The position numbers and the translations under genes are program-made. DNA of 64,000 nucleotides from Kiritimatiellia bacterium (GTDB lineage Bacteria > Verrucomicrobiota > Kiritimatiellia > UBA8416 > YA12-FULL-48-11), in NCBI GenBank assembly GCA_028716365.1, contig JAQUPZ010000003.1, forward strand, positions 372,001-436,000, written 5' to 3'. The notes beneath the pieces are model-generated. The model saw nothing but the letters and a program-made list of their open reading frames with translations, was not told the DNA's origin and did not search any database. Below, piece by piece: positions 21,001-28,529 of this stretch (within the stretch, counting starts at the first letter, position 1; each line of letters opens with the position of its first letter).

Positions 21001-24000
21001 CATACCGGTTTGACGGCATAAATATGGGGTGTGAATCCATTCAGGGGCAGATTGCAGGCGCGACGGACATCAGAACTGCCCCGAAATATATTGATATAGT
21101 CGGGATCGGTTGTTCTTCTACAAATTACACATTCCAGTATTGGCTCAAGACGATCACGGTGAGCAGTGATGCACGTATGATTGATGTGGCCGATGGCCGC
21201 TTGATTAACGAAGTGACGAGCGGAGCGTTACGTTACTATGATTATTCGAATAACTGGCGTGCTACTGCGGGTTCGGGGGTAAACAACGGGCAGTGGCGCC
21301 ACGTGGTTTTCGTGCTTAAGGGGGATTCGCCGGCATCCGGTTCGATTTACATAGACGGAGTACTTGTTGGCAGCGGTATTGCATATGTACCGTCGAAGCT
21401 TGGCGGATATGCCAGGATTGGATGCGATGCATGGAATCCATCCGGCGCCCACTTTGACGGCGCCCTTGATGATTTCCAGATAGCGACTGTAACGCGTTCA
21501 TCCAACTGGATCTGGGCATGCTACATGAACCAGGGATCAAATGGCCTGTTCAATGCGATTACTCCTGTTGAGAGTACAAGCCTGCCTGTAATCGACAATT
21601 CGGGCAGTACGAACAGTGTTACGATGAGTTCAGCGTATATTGACGGATATCTCTCGTCAACCGGTGGCGCGTCGACTTCTGTTTCTGTTTACTGGGGTAC
21701 AACGGACGGCGGGACGAACATAGGGGCCTGGGATAATGTGATAAACTTTGGTTTATCAAGCGTCGGTCCGCTCAGTACAAATGTAACTGGGCTAGCGAAT
21801 GGCACCACCTACTACTATCGTTACTATGCGACGAATTCATTTGGTGAGAGCTGGGCGGCATCCTCTACGGCATTTTCGCCACACAAATACCAGATGCAGA
21901 TAAGGTTCAGCGGATACAACAGGGATGAGACGCTGACGAACTTCCCTGCGTTGGTTATCTTCAGTGAGGGTATAAACGGTTTCTCGTACAGCCAGATGTC
22001 GTCACCCGTCGGAGGCGACCTGCGGTTTATGAATTCGAACGAGACCGTTGCGCTGAACTACGAGATTGAGCAATGGGACCAGGATTACGATCCGGATCCG
22101 AGTCCGACAAATATTGCCGGCCTGATGTTGTGGCTCAAGGCTGATGCAGGTATACAGACCAATGAGAGTGGATGTGTCACAAGCTGGACGGACCAGTCGG
22201 GGAGCAACGTGGTTGCATCGCAAGGAACGGCGGACAACCAGCCGCTTTATGTGGAAGGCGCAATCAATGGACTACCGGCAGTCAGATTTGACGGAACAAA
22301 TGACCAGATGACATGGACTGCGTTGCCTGCGCAAACGGTTTTCGTGGTGAACCGTGTGGCAGTCGGCGCGAAAGTCTATGCGGGCTTGATTGGCTTGAAC
22401 GGTTATGATGTCGGGATAAGACGTGAGAATGCCACCACATGGAGACATGCTGGAAGCTGGTCCTATAACATGGGTGATTTTACCTATCAGGGAGGAAGCG
22501 CATTCAGGATTAACGGTTATGGCATAACGACAATGGCAGAGAATAACTGGCATATTGTCGCGGCGGTGAAGGGTGATGGAACGTTTAACATGGATGCGAT
22601 CGGCAGTTACTATGGAGGGCGTGAGTTTGGCGGTGATTATGCGGAAGTTATTATTTACAACAGGATTCTGTCGTTATCGGAGCAGAACCGCGTGGGCTGG
22701 TACCTGGCGCAGAAGTATGGATTGACCACATATTATACACAGCCTGTCGGCCAGTCGTATGTGTGGGTACAGGTTCCTGAATTCATGGCCAATGGTTACA
22801 TCTGGGCATATTGGGGCGGCTTGGACACCAATCCTCCTGTCTGCACGATGAATGGCTCTACATGGGACACCGGCTATAAGGGTGTGTGGCATATGAATCA
22901 ACCCAATGCAAGAGATTCGACGGCAAATGCCAATCATGGAGCTCCAAGTAGTGTTTATGTTGTGGACGGACAGGGTACAATTGGCGGTGCCCAGGTGTTT
23001 AATGGTAACGGTCAGATAACCATGCTGGTGAACAGCAACTCAAGCCTTGATATATATGGCAATAAGATGACTCAATCCGCGTGGATTGCTCCAGCCGGTA
23101 ATGTGGCCAACGGCACCATTGCCACGAGGAACAGTGCATATTATTTCCAGCGCCATAATGATCAGAAGATACAAGCATATCATTATTCAACGACCCCGGA
23201 GGGATATCTTGTGTCGACTGGTACGGCACCGTTGTATGCGTGGTCGCACGTGGCATATTCATATGACGGCGCAAATATAAAATTTTATATCAATGGTGTT
23301 GAGGCAGGGACCAATATTACCAAGACAGGCAACATCAGGTCAGCAGGCAGTTATTTCCAGATTGGCGGGGAAGCTGGCGGGCGTTTATGGAATGGGTTAT
23401 TGGATGAAGTGCGTGTTTCTGATGTGCCCCGTTCGTCTAACTGGATGTGGGCATGTTACATGAACCAGGCCTCGAATGCCGCGTTTATGTCGCCTTCTTT
23501 CTTTATTTCGAACGAAGGCGCCACGAACGTTGCGGCAGATTCGGCTGATCTGCTGGGATATCTGCACGAAGATGATGATATTCCCACATATGTCTGGATG
23601 TATTATGGCCTGACCGATGGCGGATCAGTTGCAGCCAACTGGCAGTACACAAACTACCTGGGTTCGTTAACTGAGGGACTGCTTTCATCTCATGTAACTT
23701 CCCTGCAGGCGGACAAGACTTATTACTATCGGTATTATGCCTCCAACGCGGTCAGGTTTGCCTGGGCGGCGCCATCAGCCCAGTTATTTACTGGACAGGT
23801 GATCATTCAGGCCACTGATTCCAGTGCATCAGAGATAGGGCCGGGTACCGGGATGTTTACAGTATACCGGCTGACTTCATTAACGAACGAGGCTTTGACA
23901 GTCAACTATGTCATGGGCGGGACAGCATTCAATGGCCTTGATTATGCGACTTTGGGCGGGAGCGTGGTTATACCTGCGGGTGAGACTAATGCAACATTCA

Positions 24001-25151
24001 CAGTAACGCCATTTGAGGATGTCTTGATTGAGGGTAGTGAGACGGTTAATGCAATCCTGACATTTGGCAGTTATGCGATTGGTGTTTCCAGTAATGCTGT
24101 TGTCACGATTAAAGATGCTACAGGAAGCGAATGGCCTTACAGGATGAAAATAATGTTCCCGGGTTTCACTAGTATTGATGGTGAGATTTTGACGAACTTC
24201 CCCGTATCGGTGAGATTCAGCACGGATATACCTTCTTTTTCCTATTCCACCTTTACCCTGCCGGAAAGCGGCGGTGACCTGCGGTTTGGAAACTCGAGTG
24301 AAACAAAGATGTTGCACTACGAGATAGAGAAATGGGATTCCAGCAGTAATTCCTATGTGTGGGTACAGGTACCGGAACTTGTCAGTACAAACACCTTCAT
24401 ATGGGCATACTGGGGTAACAAGAGTATAACAAATGCGCCGGCATATACGACCAATGGATCAACCTGGTCAGAGGGATTTGCCGGTGTGTGGCATCTGAAG
24501 GAGAATGCATTTCCGTTTGCCGACAGTTCAGCAAACCGGTTTAACGGAACTGGAGGAACGGTTCCAACTCAAACATTGAATGGCATTATCGGCAATGGTC
24601 AGAGTTTCAATGGTCTTAATCAGTCCATACAAGTCCCATATCAAGCCGCGCTCAACACCACGCAGTTCACGGTCAGTTGCTGGGTAAAAGTAAATACATT
24701 TGTAACAAATTTATGGCAGACGCCATTGTTCACGAGAAACAGTACAAGAGGTTACAATTTCTATGTGGGTAGTAACGGTATGTGGCAGGCTTGGGTTGGT
24801 AACAATATCGGCGGTTTTAATAGTATTCCCGCAGGCCCTATAATAGATGGGGAATGGATTTATCTTACTATGAATTTTAATAATGAATTTACCCAGGCAT
24901 TTTATACCAACGGCGTTTTTATTAACAGTGCTTCAGTACCAACGTTCGTAGTGAATACAGTTGACACATTAAAAATGGGAACCGGTGCCAATTATTTGAA
25001 TGGTGAAATGGATGAGGTGCGGGTTGAAAATGTGCCGCGGTCATCCAACTGGATCTGGAATTGCTGGATGAACCAGGCATCAAACGACATGTTTAGCGCC
25101 TTCGGAAATATCAGGAAATTCACAAAGGGGACCGTGATTATCATCAGGTAA
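12057..25151 (+). CDS. Giant secreted modular protein: autotransporter-type repeats, PA14, FN3-like, DUF2341 and LamG modules, Calx-beta
   Basis: A 4364-residue protein starting at ATG 12057 (GAGGTG 6 nt upstream; GTG 12048 is a less likely start). A Sec signal peptide ends near SGFA. Residues about 120-820 contain autotransporter-associated beta-strand repeats (for example LGTLVLAAANIFTG and GSGQVVLAGENTYAG). About residues 1065-1230 resemble a PA14 domain. From about residue 1340 on, six DUF2341-like modules start at nt 16090, 18035, 19336, 20618, 21890 and 24143. Each is followed by a LamG-like domain ending in RSSNWxWAxxMNQASN. Seven FN3-like domains with YWGTxDGGTN precede or separate them. 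A Calx-beta segment lies at nt 23800-24120. No PEP-CTERM or barrel is visible at the C-terminus. A surface adhesin or carbohydrate-binding role is inferred. Confidence 0.9.
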   Translation: MIKRIFISAIIVVLIPLSGFATNGVWTYNGNDNWTTASRWLNSRIAYGVDEVADFSQVDLSALRTVTLNGDRTIGTIIFGDFMWPDRDRILQRPGTLTLAVTSGMPVINIVNRTMTNTAVIAGTQGFEKQGLGTLVLAAANIFTGPVVLNGGQITLDFTGALSPISDIINAGSTLTMNGSILRMQGANTINNSQTFNGLELNDGHNIIDLTNGSGGTITLNLGAITRNAGFVDFNPPAPTKGDITTVTPNVEGILGCYATVRTNDWAKNNGLNSIVAYTTYSTNVFLPGFNTTIAGANCAMTNATVNSLRFGHNNAYALTLVRTNTVAAGGIMFTTNSSLGSRITGGWLTSGTNELIIIDNRKVDRRSGNVSNTNLDTTIIDRGSTSVAVRVVSYSSVLGTQNGSLTTLSRVNNSYSGGTHLYGGGIYIYGDRSFGAVPASRRTNITAVSRFNWIKPRYAMTTDVNRTIYINTNAFLVLDGGSYPLTVNGEITGPGVLLGPPYITGQPVILNGSNTITGTIEANNNALRMTNTFSLPPTANLRLAGDDWGWDQGIVEMNGTFTRDLGFGPNQVAWLSTIYGTAERSGGFAAVGGPLTVNIGGCGSNLVWGQNYFNVSAFLNFGSYYSTHPVTWVNPIYLNSTGDRRINVRGTAIMQGPLLGTECMLIKSAPGTLILAATNTHEITRIEQGIIIASCDANLGTVPLAPTNNLYIYNYGVLKAGADLVLANTRNIWIYYTFAILDSSNYVMTVQGAVHGLGGLGKNGSGQVVLAGENTYAGPTVISNGTLVVNGSLNSDSSVTVTNTGFLGGTGVVNRPVKVFSGCGLVPGGTNSGGTLTLNNTLIMDSGLIYGWRYDSSPGLVAVSNQVTFVAGTANTLKIYNPNGLAEPVNQSFTIMTWPDSAVDPETNVTWIVEKPAGGGAEGWAMPDVAMDTVNNRIQITFKPAEYPAVDNGAGASSVLTNTAVLNGNYTATGATAEVYIYWGTSDGGTNKADWQRVYTNGVTSYGAFSNAVSDLYYGLRYYYRCYASNAVGECWNPVSSSFATLPPGIYADGLRGSLFLNNQNNDTSLRLDGAVYNISATRVFTGYKTDSVLAIPEAPQWNVIATGEINNFNMFVGFPSSDYFASAICGQFVPRYSGLHNFRWDCDDWGMMYLDFNGDGTFQANEGSVAGYPAWSGNLIVTLTAGQPYNFIFMTKENGGGQSQNFFITEPGQVEARVNTILQAGMWRYCLGGAGISNDVPSSIGTTSAVFNAVLSSSGTVSEVWAYWGPVDCTNFASLWADSAYVGSFTNITTTNLSYTVTGLMPDTQYYVRFSATNVLSTTWSDVRSFRTVYQPSVEAGLASPCRTKITFSGYNKGETLTNFPVLVVLSESMTNFLYSQFASGSGADLRFTDEAQTNELCYEIEQWNPGCFTGLPSGVALWLKADVGIVSNTTQVLNWQDQSGNGRDANNYYGDPVVVANGPGGKPVVRFDGNDVLYTSFDFDYLQQYTAFSVARYTGPDYYSRVISSAAGRNWIFGFWSGGDERWHADGWIYSAGTANTNWHLHTGTINNDSDPKANFWKEGNQRAFNATGSSDSYFKPGRIELGGYNYPSTLYEASKCDVAELIIFDHVLTSNELNQVGGYLSQKYRLNTAYSATTGQSYVWVKVPEFTNNCAIWAYWGNSNATVAPAYTTNGSVWSEGYLGIWHMNQTNLMDSSSNHFNAAIWNYPEISTGFVGLAQNFYSITNTYVGLGAIRVVSDISVEAWAYSKNFTQNGVILGKNPVNSRWQLFFEGASLKWRASGGDVTVAGPANNKWHYLAAAQSGNEASLYVDGVLGSDGTIGAIADGNASVDIGRYNGGYYFNGMIDEVRLSSVVRSSNWLWASWMNVASNNIFSVCQPAVGIVNSEATNITSTSAVLNATLYTTGLVTDVVAYWGTSDGGTNPAAWASSNLVGSFTNILSTNISCTVTSLLSGVDYYFTFRAVSAEASPWASSSESFRTLAGLSGFPYKMKITFSGYDRAETLTNFPALVTFSEGLPSFLYSQFQAGAADLRFVDEGETRELNYEIDTWNTNGSSYIWVQVPELASGSSIWAYWDNPGMTVAPAYTANGATWSSNYYRGVWHMNEPNAVDSTWLKNNGTGYGNTNVEGGVIGGAQGFDNTYVQMANENNFDINDKLTVSAWVRVDGDWRSGWQTFVSKDGEGEGWQIRRYNVNDNLSFCFRGTTANDDYNGISTSVKDGQWHYLFGVYNGAQRCMYVDGVVDSNFTDTGYVRLDNEPVRIGANNSAGNRHRGPIDEVRIENAARSSNWMWACWLNQASNSFFNTCSAANGIRNLSASDITSTSAVMNATLYASNATFDVSVYWGTNNCGTNITLWANTNYVGSWTNVDSTNISCLVTGLVSDVMYYYRFSATNAANSYQAPDVLDFRTLFSSESLAAYPYRMPITFGGYTALETLTNFPVLVVLNEGTNGFFYNQLRSTGTDLRFTDEATNELSYEIEQWDPGGNSYVWVKVPEFTNNCLIWAYWGNADAAVPEYLTNGAVWNTNFKGVWHLHANAQDSTANRYDGIVYGGANSVPTAGLIGNSWNFDGLDNAVRVSRMIQDDFTIACWMKAGASSPIGPQWTNGWGLVDANVSGVQNDFGLAYTTNQACFGTGNPDQTIRAGPQINDLQWHYVVATRVRSTGVKNLYVDGVYRDTQTSTTNRLTTPGAMAFGQMQMWLNYYNGRIDEVEISDVDRSPNWIWASYMTQASNCVFASKGVAEGGTVPYVSNHNGASDVMMNAANLNGYLVSTGGASTAVSVYWGTTDGGTNKGSWVSREDFIVTGTGLLMTNVTGLVSGAKYYYRFYASNSFGDCWAPSSASFSPPRYRIKIRFGGYDKAETLTNFPALVVFADGSNGFSYGQCTTTNGGDLRFANSNETVVLNHEIEKWDLNGSSYVWVQVPELVDTNTYVWAYWGGSDTNVPACLTNGATWSQNYLAVWHFNATNTVSKYPDSTAYRFDGINMGCESIQGQIAGATDIRTAPKYIDIVGIGCSSTNYTFQYWLKTITVSSDARMIDVADGRLINEVTSGALRYYDYSNNWRATAGSGVNNGQWRHVVFVLKGDSPASGSIYIDGVLVGSGIAYVPSKLGGYARIGCDAWNPSGAHFDGALDDFQIATVTRSSNWIWACYMNQGSNGLFNAITPVESTSLPVIDNSGSTNSVTMSSAYIDGYLSSTGGASTSVSVYWGTTDGGTNIGAWDNVINFGLSSVGPLSTNVTGLANGTTYYYRYYATNSFGESWAASSTAFSPHKYQMQIRFSGYNRDETLTNFPALVIFSEGINGFSYSQMSSPVGGDLRFMNSNETVALNYEIEQWDQDYDPDPSPTNIAGLMLWLKADAGIQTNESGCVTSWTDQSGSNVVASQGTADNQPLYVEGAINGLPAVRFDGTNDQMTWTALPAQTVFVVNRVAVGAKVYAGLIGLNGYDVGIRRENATTWRHAGSWSYNMGDFTYQGGSAFRINGYGITTMAENNWHIVAAVKGDGTFNMDAIGSYYGGREFGGDYAEVIIYNRILSLSEQNRVGWYLAQKYGLTTYYTQPVGQSYVWVQVPEFMANGYIWAYWGGLDTNPPVCTMNGSTWDTGYKGVWHMNQPNARDSTANANHGAPSSVYVVDGQGTIGGAQVFNGNGQITMLVNSNSSLDIYGNKMTQSAWIAPAGNVANGTIATRNSAYYFQRHNDQKIQAYHYSTTPEGYLVSTGTAPLYAWSHVAYSYDGANIKFYINGVEAGTNITKTGNIRSAGSYFQIGGEAGGRLWNGLLDEVRVSDVPRSSNWMWACYMNQASNAAFMSPSFFISNEGATNVAADSADLLGYLHEDDDIPTYVWMYYGLTDGGSVAANWQYTNYLGSLTEGLLSSHVTSLQADKTYYYRYYASNAVRFAWAAPSAQLFTGQVIIQATDSSASEIGPGTGMFTVYRLTSLTNEALTVNYVMGGTAFNGLDYATLGGSVVIPAGETNATFTVTPFEDVLIEGSETVNAILTFGSYAIGVSSNAVVTIKDATGSEWPYRMKIMFPGFTSIDGEILTNFPVSVRFSTDIPSFSYSTFTLPESGGDLRFGNSSETKMLHYEIEKWDSSSNSYVWVQVPELVSTNTFIWAYWGNKSITNAPAYTTNGSTWSEGFAGVWHLKENAFPFADSSANRFNGTGGTVPTQTLNGIIGNGQSFNGLNQSIQVPYQAALNTTQFTVSCWVKVNTFVTNLWQTPLFTRNSTRGYNFYVGSNGMWQAWVGNNIGGFNSIPAGPIIDGEWIYLTMNFNNEFTQAFYTNGVFINSASVPTFVVNTVDTLKMGTGANYLNGEMDEVRVENVPRSSNWIWNCWMNQASNDMFSAFGNIRKFTKGTVIIIR
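16081..25110 (+). repeat. Six in-gene DUF2341 + LamG module repeats, basic unit about 1.28 kb
   Basis: The ETLTNFP-type segment recurs at about 16138, 18075, 19370, 20655, 21930 and 24185 (the last as EILTNFP). The closing RSSNW signature recurs at about 17638, 18922, 20220, 21497, 23430 and 25038. Three central steps measure about 1301, 1282 and 1272 bp. The first and fifth units are longer because they hold an extra LamG-like insert; the fifth also holds the Calx-beta segment. Confidence 0.85.
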
Positions 25152-25189
25152 TGACTTTTATTAAAGAAATATAAACACAATAATTTTTA

Positions 25190-25285
25190 CCCCCACTACC
25201 GAATAGCGATAAGAATGTGGTAAACAACAAAAGATCATCTCTCTTGACCACGTTCCGCGGTGACCTTGGTAGTGGGGGCTTTTTA
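25190..25285 (+). terminator. Terminator with long structured loop after giant gene
   Basis: CCCCCACTACC (25190-25200) is complementary over 11 bp to GGTAGTGGGGG (25268-25278), followed by CTTTTT. The loop is about 67 nt and contains its own GTGGT/ACCAC pair. It terminates the giant gene and overlaps the end of the convergent gene. Confidence 0.6.
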
Positions 25286-27481
25286 ATATAACCCGGTTTC
25301 TTTCCCTCGCTTCAAGTTCAATACCAGAATTGCCGCCTCGCCATTGCGAAGGCGAATGTCTTTCACAGGTGTGCCAATCGATCCATCGACGTTCAAAGGA
25401 CACATCTCGGCGGGTAGTTCAATTTTGGACGCCGTTTCGTCACCATAACTCCCTCCAGTATAAGGTTTTACCAGGACGAGACCTTTCGTGAATTCACGTG
25501 CATAAACGGTATTGGCAAAGATCGCTCCTTCGACCAACTCGATGTCATCGAACCACGCAGTACCTGTAGCCCCGAACATACGGAAGGTGATTCGTCCGTC
25601 TCCATCATTGGCAGTGGTAAAGACTTGGCGATAACGTTTCCAGTCCGTGCTACCGGTGAGCGTGATTGCTGGCCCGGCACCAGTTGCGCCGTCGAATTCG
25701 TACGGATATATCTGTGCACCTGGAGTTCCGGTAACGTTCTCTGTCTTGATCCATACAGTCAGTGTATATGTGGTCTGTTGTTTAAGTTTTACATATTGGT
25801 TATTCAGATTGTTATTCTGCTTTGATGTACTTGTGATCCTCGATGAAGATTGTCCGCCATGACACGTAACAGAATCGAGATCAACCGGTTGTGCTGGTTT
25901 CCATTCGGCGGGTTTTCCATTCTTGTCTGCCGACTCAAAACCGCCATTTTTCAGGAGATTCGTTCGGTCAGTGATCGTCGAGGTTTCTTTCTCGCTCACC
26001 AAGTGGTAATCATTCATGGGTCGACCGATATCAAATTCGATAGCCTTAAACCACTGTTGAGTCACCTTTGCGTAAGGATGCGATCCGAACCCGAAATAGG
26101 AGAAATTGCCGTGTGCGAGAAGGTAACTGGCCAACCCGTATATTTTATCACGTTCACAGCTTACGCCATCCACTTTATGTCCAAACTCAGCTAATTCTTT
26201 ATCATAAATCGGATTATACTGGATGAGCTGTATTTTTCCGCGTTTATCATAAGCAAGCATTTCGTCTATGTCTTTTTTCCATTTAGACAATTGATGAGTG
26301 ATGTTCATCCAGCCCTCTGACTGAAATCCCTCGATGACCATGGGGTCAGTACCCCAACAGTTGGCAGTGATGATCTTGCCGGGCATGTTGATCTTCATTT
26401 TTGCGAACATGATTTGAACATCCCGCATCCACTTGTCGGCGTCATCACCCTGGCGCGGATACTCAAAAACAGGATTCGTCCTCCCGGCTGATGCGACGTC
26501 GGTCGGTACCGTGTCGAAATACAGTCCGTCCCATCCTTCAGCCATTTCAGGTGCATGAACCTTCGCCATGAATTCCTGATAGCCGGCGTGTCCGACGTTC
26601 ATAACGTAATCATCCCGTGGGGGACCCCAGAAGTATATGGGAATTCGAGCCTGCTTCATTTCATGTGCGGTGGCATTAGCGTTAATAAGGGTTTTGAATT
26701 CGGAGTCATCCACCTTGCCATCGTTGTTTCGATCATTTTTGGGATCCCAGCCCGGACAAAGCCTTTTCTCCCTGGGATTTTTAGCAAGCTCGGCGCCCAC
26801 GTGAAGTGTAACGTGTGTATCCGTGGCGAAATGACAGAAACACTCTTCAAATTTGTAGCCGTGTTCTTCGCAGAATTTCTGCAGGTCATCGGCCTTCTTT
26901 GATGGTATAACCATTGTGCAGATGAGTGCATACTGTGTTGCCAGGATATCTTGTCGTCCCTTCTTTGCCTCTTTTCTGAAACATAAATCAATTTTGTCTT
27001 TTGCCCATTCCGGGTTTCCAGCAAAGTTTACGAAGGTACGGACACTCGGCAGGAAATGCGGCATTGGCCGGTACTTGAATGTAAACTGTTGGACAACCGG
27101 CTCATCATACTTGTTGCCGTCTTTATCAAATACCCAGACTTTCCAGTAGTAAGTGTGTTCGTTCATAAGTGCGGGACCATTGTATTCCGTAATGGGTAAT
27201 TTACTCTTCCTGGTAATGTCCCAGACAGGTTTATCGAATCCATCCGCCGTGACCGCAACAGCAATCCGGAAAGCGCTTTGTGACGGAGTTTCCCAGTAAA
27301 ATTCCGGACACGGGTCATGAACTGCCTTTGGATTTATCTCCCATTCACAAAGGAGATTTTTCGGGGTTTCGGAAAAGGAAGTGGCTGATGAAAGAGAAAA
27401 CAGGACGATTGAGATGAAAATATGCCGATTACCAGGCGATATAAATGAACCAGGGGAGAGTCTTTTGTCTGTTGGTTTCAC
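25283..27481 (-). CDS. Secreted putative glycosidase with EF-hand loop and C-terminal carbohydrate-binding domain
   Basis: A 732-residue protein from GTG 27481 (AGGA about 9 nt upstream; no in-frame ATG nearby). A hydrophobic signal segment lies at about 20-37. Residues 45-140 look like the Ig-like N-terminal domain seen in alpha-L-rhamnosidases. A central catalytic-type domain contains GWDGLYFDTVPTD and IITANCWGTDP, suggesting a TIM barrel of a putative glycosyl hydrolase. Residues 250-261 (DRNNDGKVDDSE) are a perfect calcium EF-hand loop. Residues about 505-640 (NLLKNGGFES onward) match a CBM4/9-like jelly roll. Exact glycosidase family unknown. It is convergent with the giant gene. Confidence 0.75.
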   Translation of the reverse strand: MKPTDKRLSPGSFISPGNRHIFISIVLFSLSSATSFSETPKNLLCEWEINPKAVHDPCPEFYWETPSQSAFRIAVAVTADGFDKPVWDITRKSKLPITEYNGPALMNEHTYYWKVWVFDKDGNKYDEPVVQQFTFKYRPMPHFLPSVRTFVNFAGNPEWAKDKIDLCFRKEAKKGRQDILATQYALICTMVIPSKKADDLQKFCEEHGYKFEECFCHFATDTHVTLHVGAELAKNPREKRLCPGWDPKNDRNNDGKVDDSEFKTLINANATAHEMKQARIPIYFWGPPRDDYVMNVGHAGYQEFMAKVHAPEMAEGWDGLYFDTVPTDVASAGRTNPVFEYPRQGDDADKWMRDVQIMFAKMKINMPGKIITANCWGTDPMVIEGFQSEGWMNITHQLSKWKKDIDEMLAYDKRGKIQLIQYNPIYDKELAEFGHKVDGVSCERDKIYGLASYLLAHGNFSYFGFGSHPYAKVTQQWFKAIEFDIGRPMNDYHLVSEKETSTITDRTNLLKNGGFESADKNGKPAEWKPAQPVDLDSVTCHGGQSSSRITSTSKQNNNLNNQYVKLKQQTTYTLTVWIKTENVTGTPGAQIYPYEFDGATGAGPAITLTGSTDWKRYRQVFTTANDGDGRITFRMFGATGTAWFDDIELVEGAIFANTVYAREFTKGLVLVKPYTGGSYGDETASKIELPAEMCPLNVDGSIGTPVKDIRLRNGEAAILVLNLKRGKETGLY

Positions 27482-27554
27482 GGGACGGTATCCTGAAAGA
27501 GAAATATGGTATAGTCAATACTGATTGTTTTTGCGTATCATCCGTCTTCGCAGG

Positions 27555-27643
27555 AGACCCCGGACTTGGAGTCCGTGGGATGAATGCGGATTTTGCTACG
27601 CCGGATTCCGCGAAGAAACTGCGGGCTTTAGCCCGCAGAGCTT
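27555..27643 (+). repeat. Dispersed palindromic repeat, copy 2 (partner at 11377)
   Basis: Begins with the same AGACCCCGGACTTGGAGTCC block and GTGGGATGAA and TTTTGCTAC as copy 1. It then has GCGGGCTTTAGCCCGC, a perfect small hairpin, and CAGAGCTTCATT. It lies in the intergenic gap before the PIG-L gene. Confidence 0.7.
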
Positions 27644-27739
27644 CATTACTGATGGTCTTTTCGTTTTGCTGAAGGAAATTTATTGACGATAGTGATGTCT
27701 GTACTTCAGAATAATATCAATAAGTAAAGGACGATAACC

Positions 27740-28465
27740 ATGTCGGCCGAAACCAACAATGCAACATCCGGTATAATAAATAAAACCCTGCTGGCAATAG
27801 GTGCTCATTACGATGATTGTGTTTTCGGTATTCCCGGTATCTTGCTGAAGGCCGTGCGTAAACATTACCGCGTTGTCATCCTTAACATCATAGGTGATTA
27901 CGACCACTGGGCACCCGTTAAGGGACGTGCGGCGCAGTTGCGCGAGACCAGTATGCTCCTTGCGCGCAGGCTCGGCATGGAAATGCGGTTCCTGAGTTAC
28001 GCGTCAATGCAGTTCGATGTGAATACCGAGACCAAGCGTGCCGTGGCCGAGGTCGTTGCTGAGGTGCGACCGGATGTAGCGTTTATGCTGTGGCATCAAG
28101 ATCGTCATCCCGATCATGAGGTCGCCGCCGCATTGAGCAAGGCGGCATTACGCCAGACTGGTACGATCCTCGGACGTGATGGTATACGAGTACCCGGTCG
28201 CATTTATGCCTACGACAACGGTCCGGGCCATACCATAGGCTTCGAGCCGAATACGTTTGTGGACATAACCCCAGAGTGGCCGTCTGCGATGGAATGGTTT
28301 GGTCAGTTGATGGCCTTTGTCCGTAATCAGCCGTATGACCCCCAGTCGTCCGCCCCCTCACAGACTGTAAAGGAGACGTTGGCCCGTTATCGAGGCCTTG
28401 CCTGTGGTGCCAAATACGCAGAGGCGTTCTTTGCCACTGGTTCTTACCCGCGCGAGATCTTGTGA
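27740..28465 (+). CDS. PIG-L/LmbE family deacetylase
   Basis: A 241-residue zinc-dependent N-deacetylase-like protein. The zinc motif AHPDD appears as GAHYDD near residue 27, and the second site is WHQDRHPDHEV near residue 115. Family members deacetylate N-acetylglucosamine conjugates or similar amino sugars. AAAGGA precedes the ATG. No signal peptide, so cytoplasmic. It opens a plus-strand run of polysaccharide-related genes (28530-34093), which fits processing of acetylated amino sugars. Confidence 0.88.
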   Translation: MSAETNNATSGIINKTLLAIGAHYDDCVFGIPGILLKAVRKHYRVVILNIIGDYDHWAPVKGRAAQLRETSMLLARRLGMEMRFLSYASMQFDVNTETKRAVAEVVAEVRPDVAFMLWHQDRHPDHEVAAALSKAALRQTGTILGRDGIRVPGRIYAYDNGPGHTIGFEPNTFVDITPEWPSAMEWFGQLMAFVRNQPYDPQSSAPSQTVKETLARYRGLACGAKYAEAFFATGSYPREIL

Positions 28466-28529
28466 TGCTGTAATGGGTCGCTTGGCGTGTCAAATGTGAT
28501 TTGTGGGTTTGTTGGGGGATGTATTGCGT

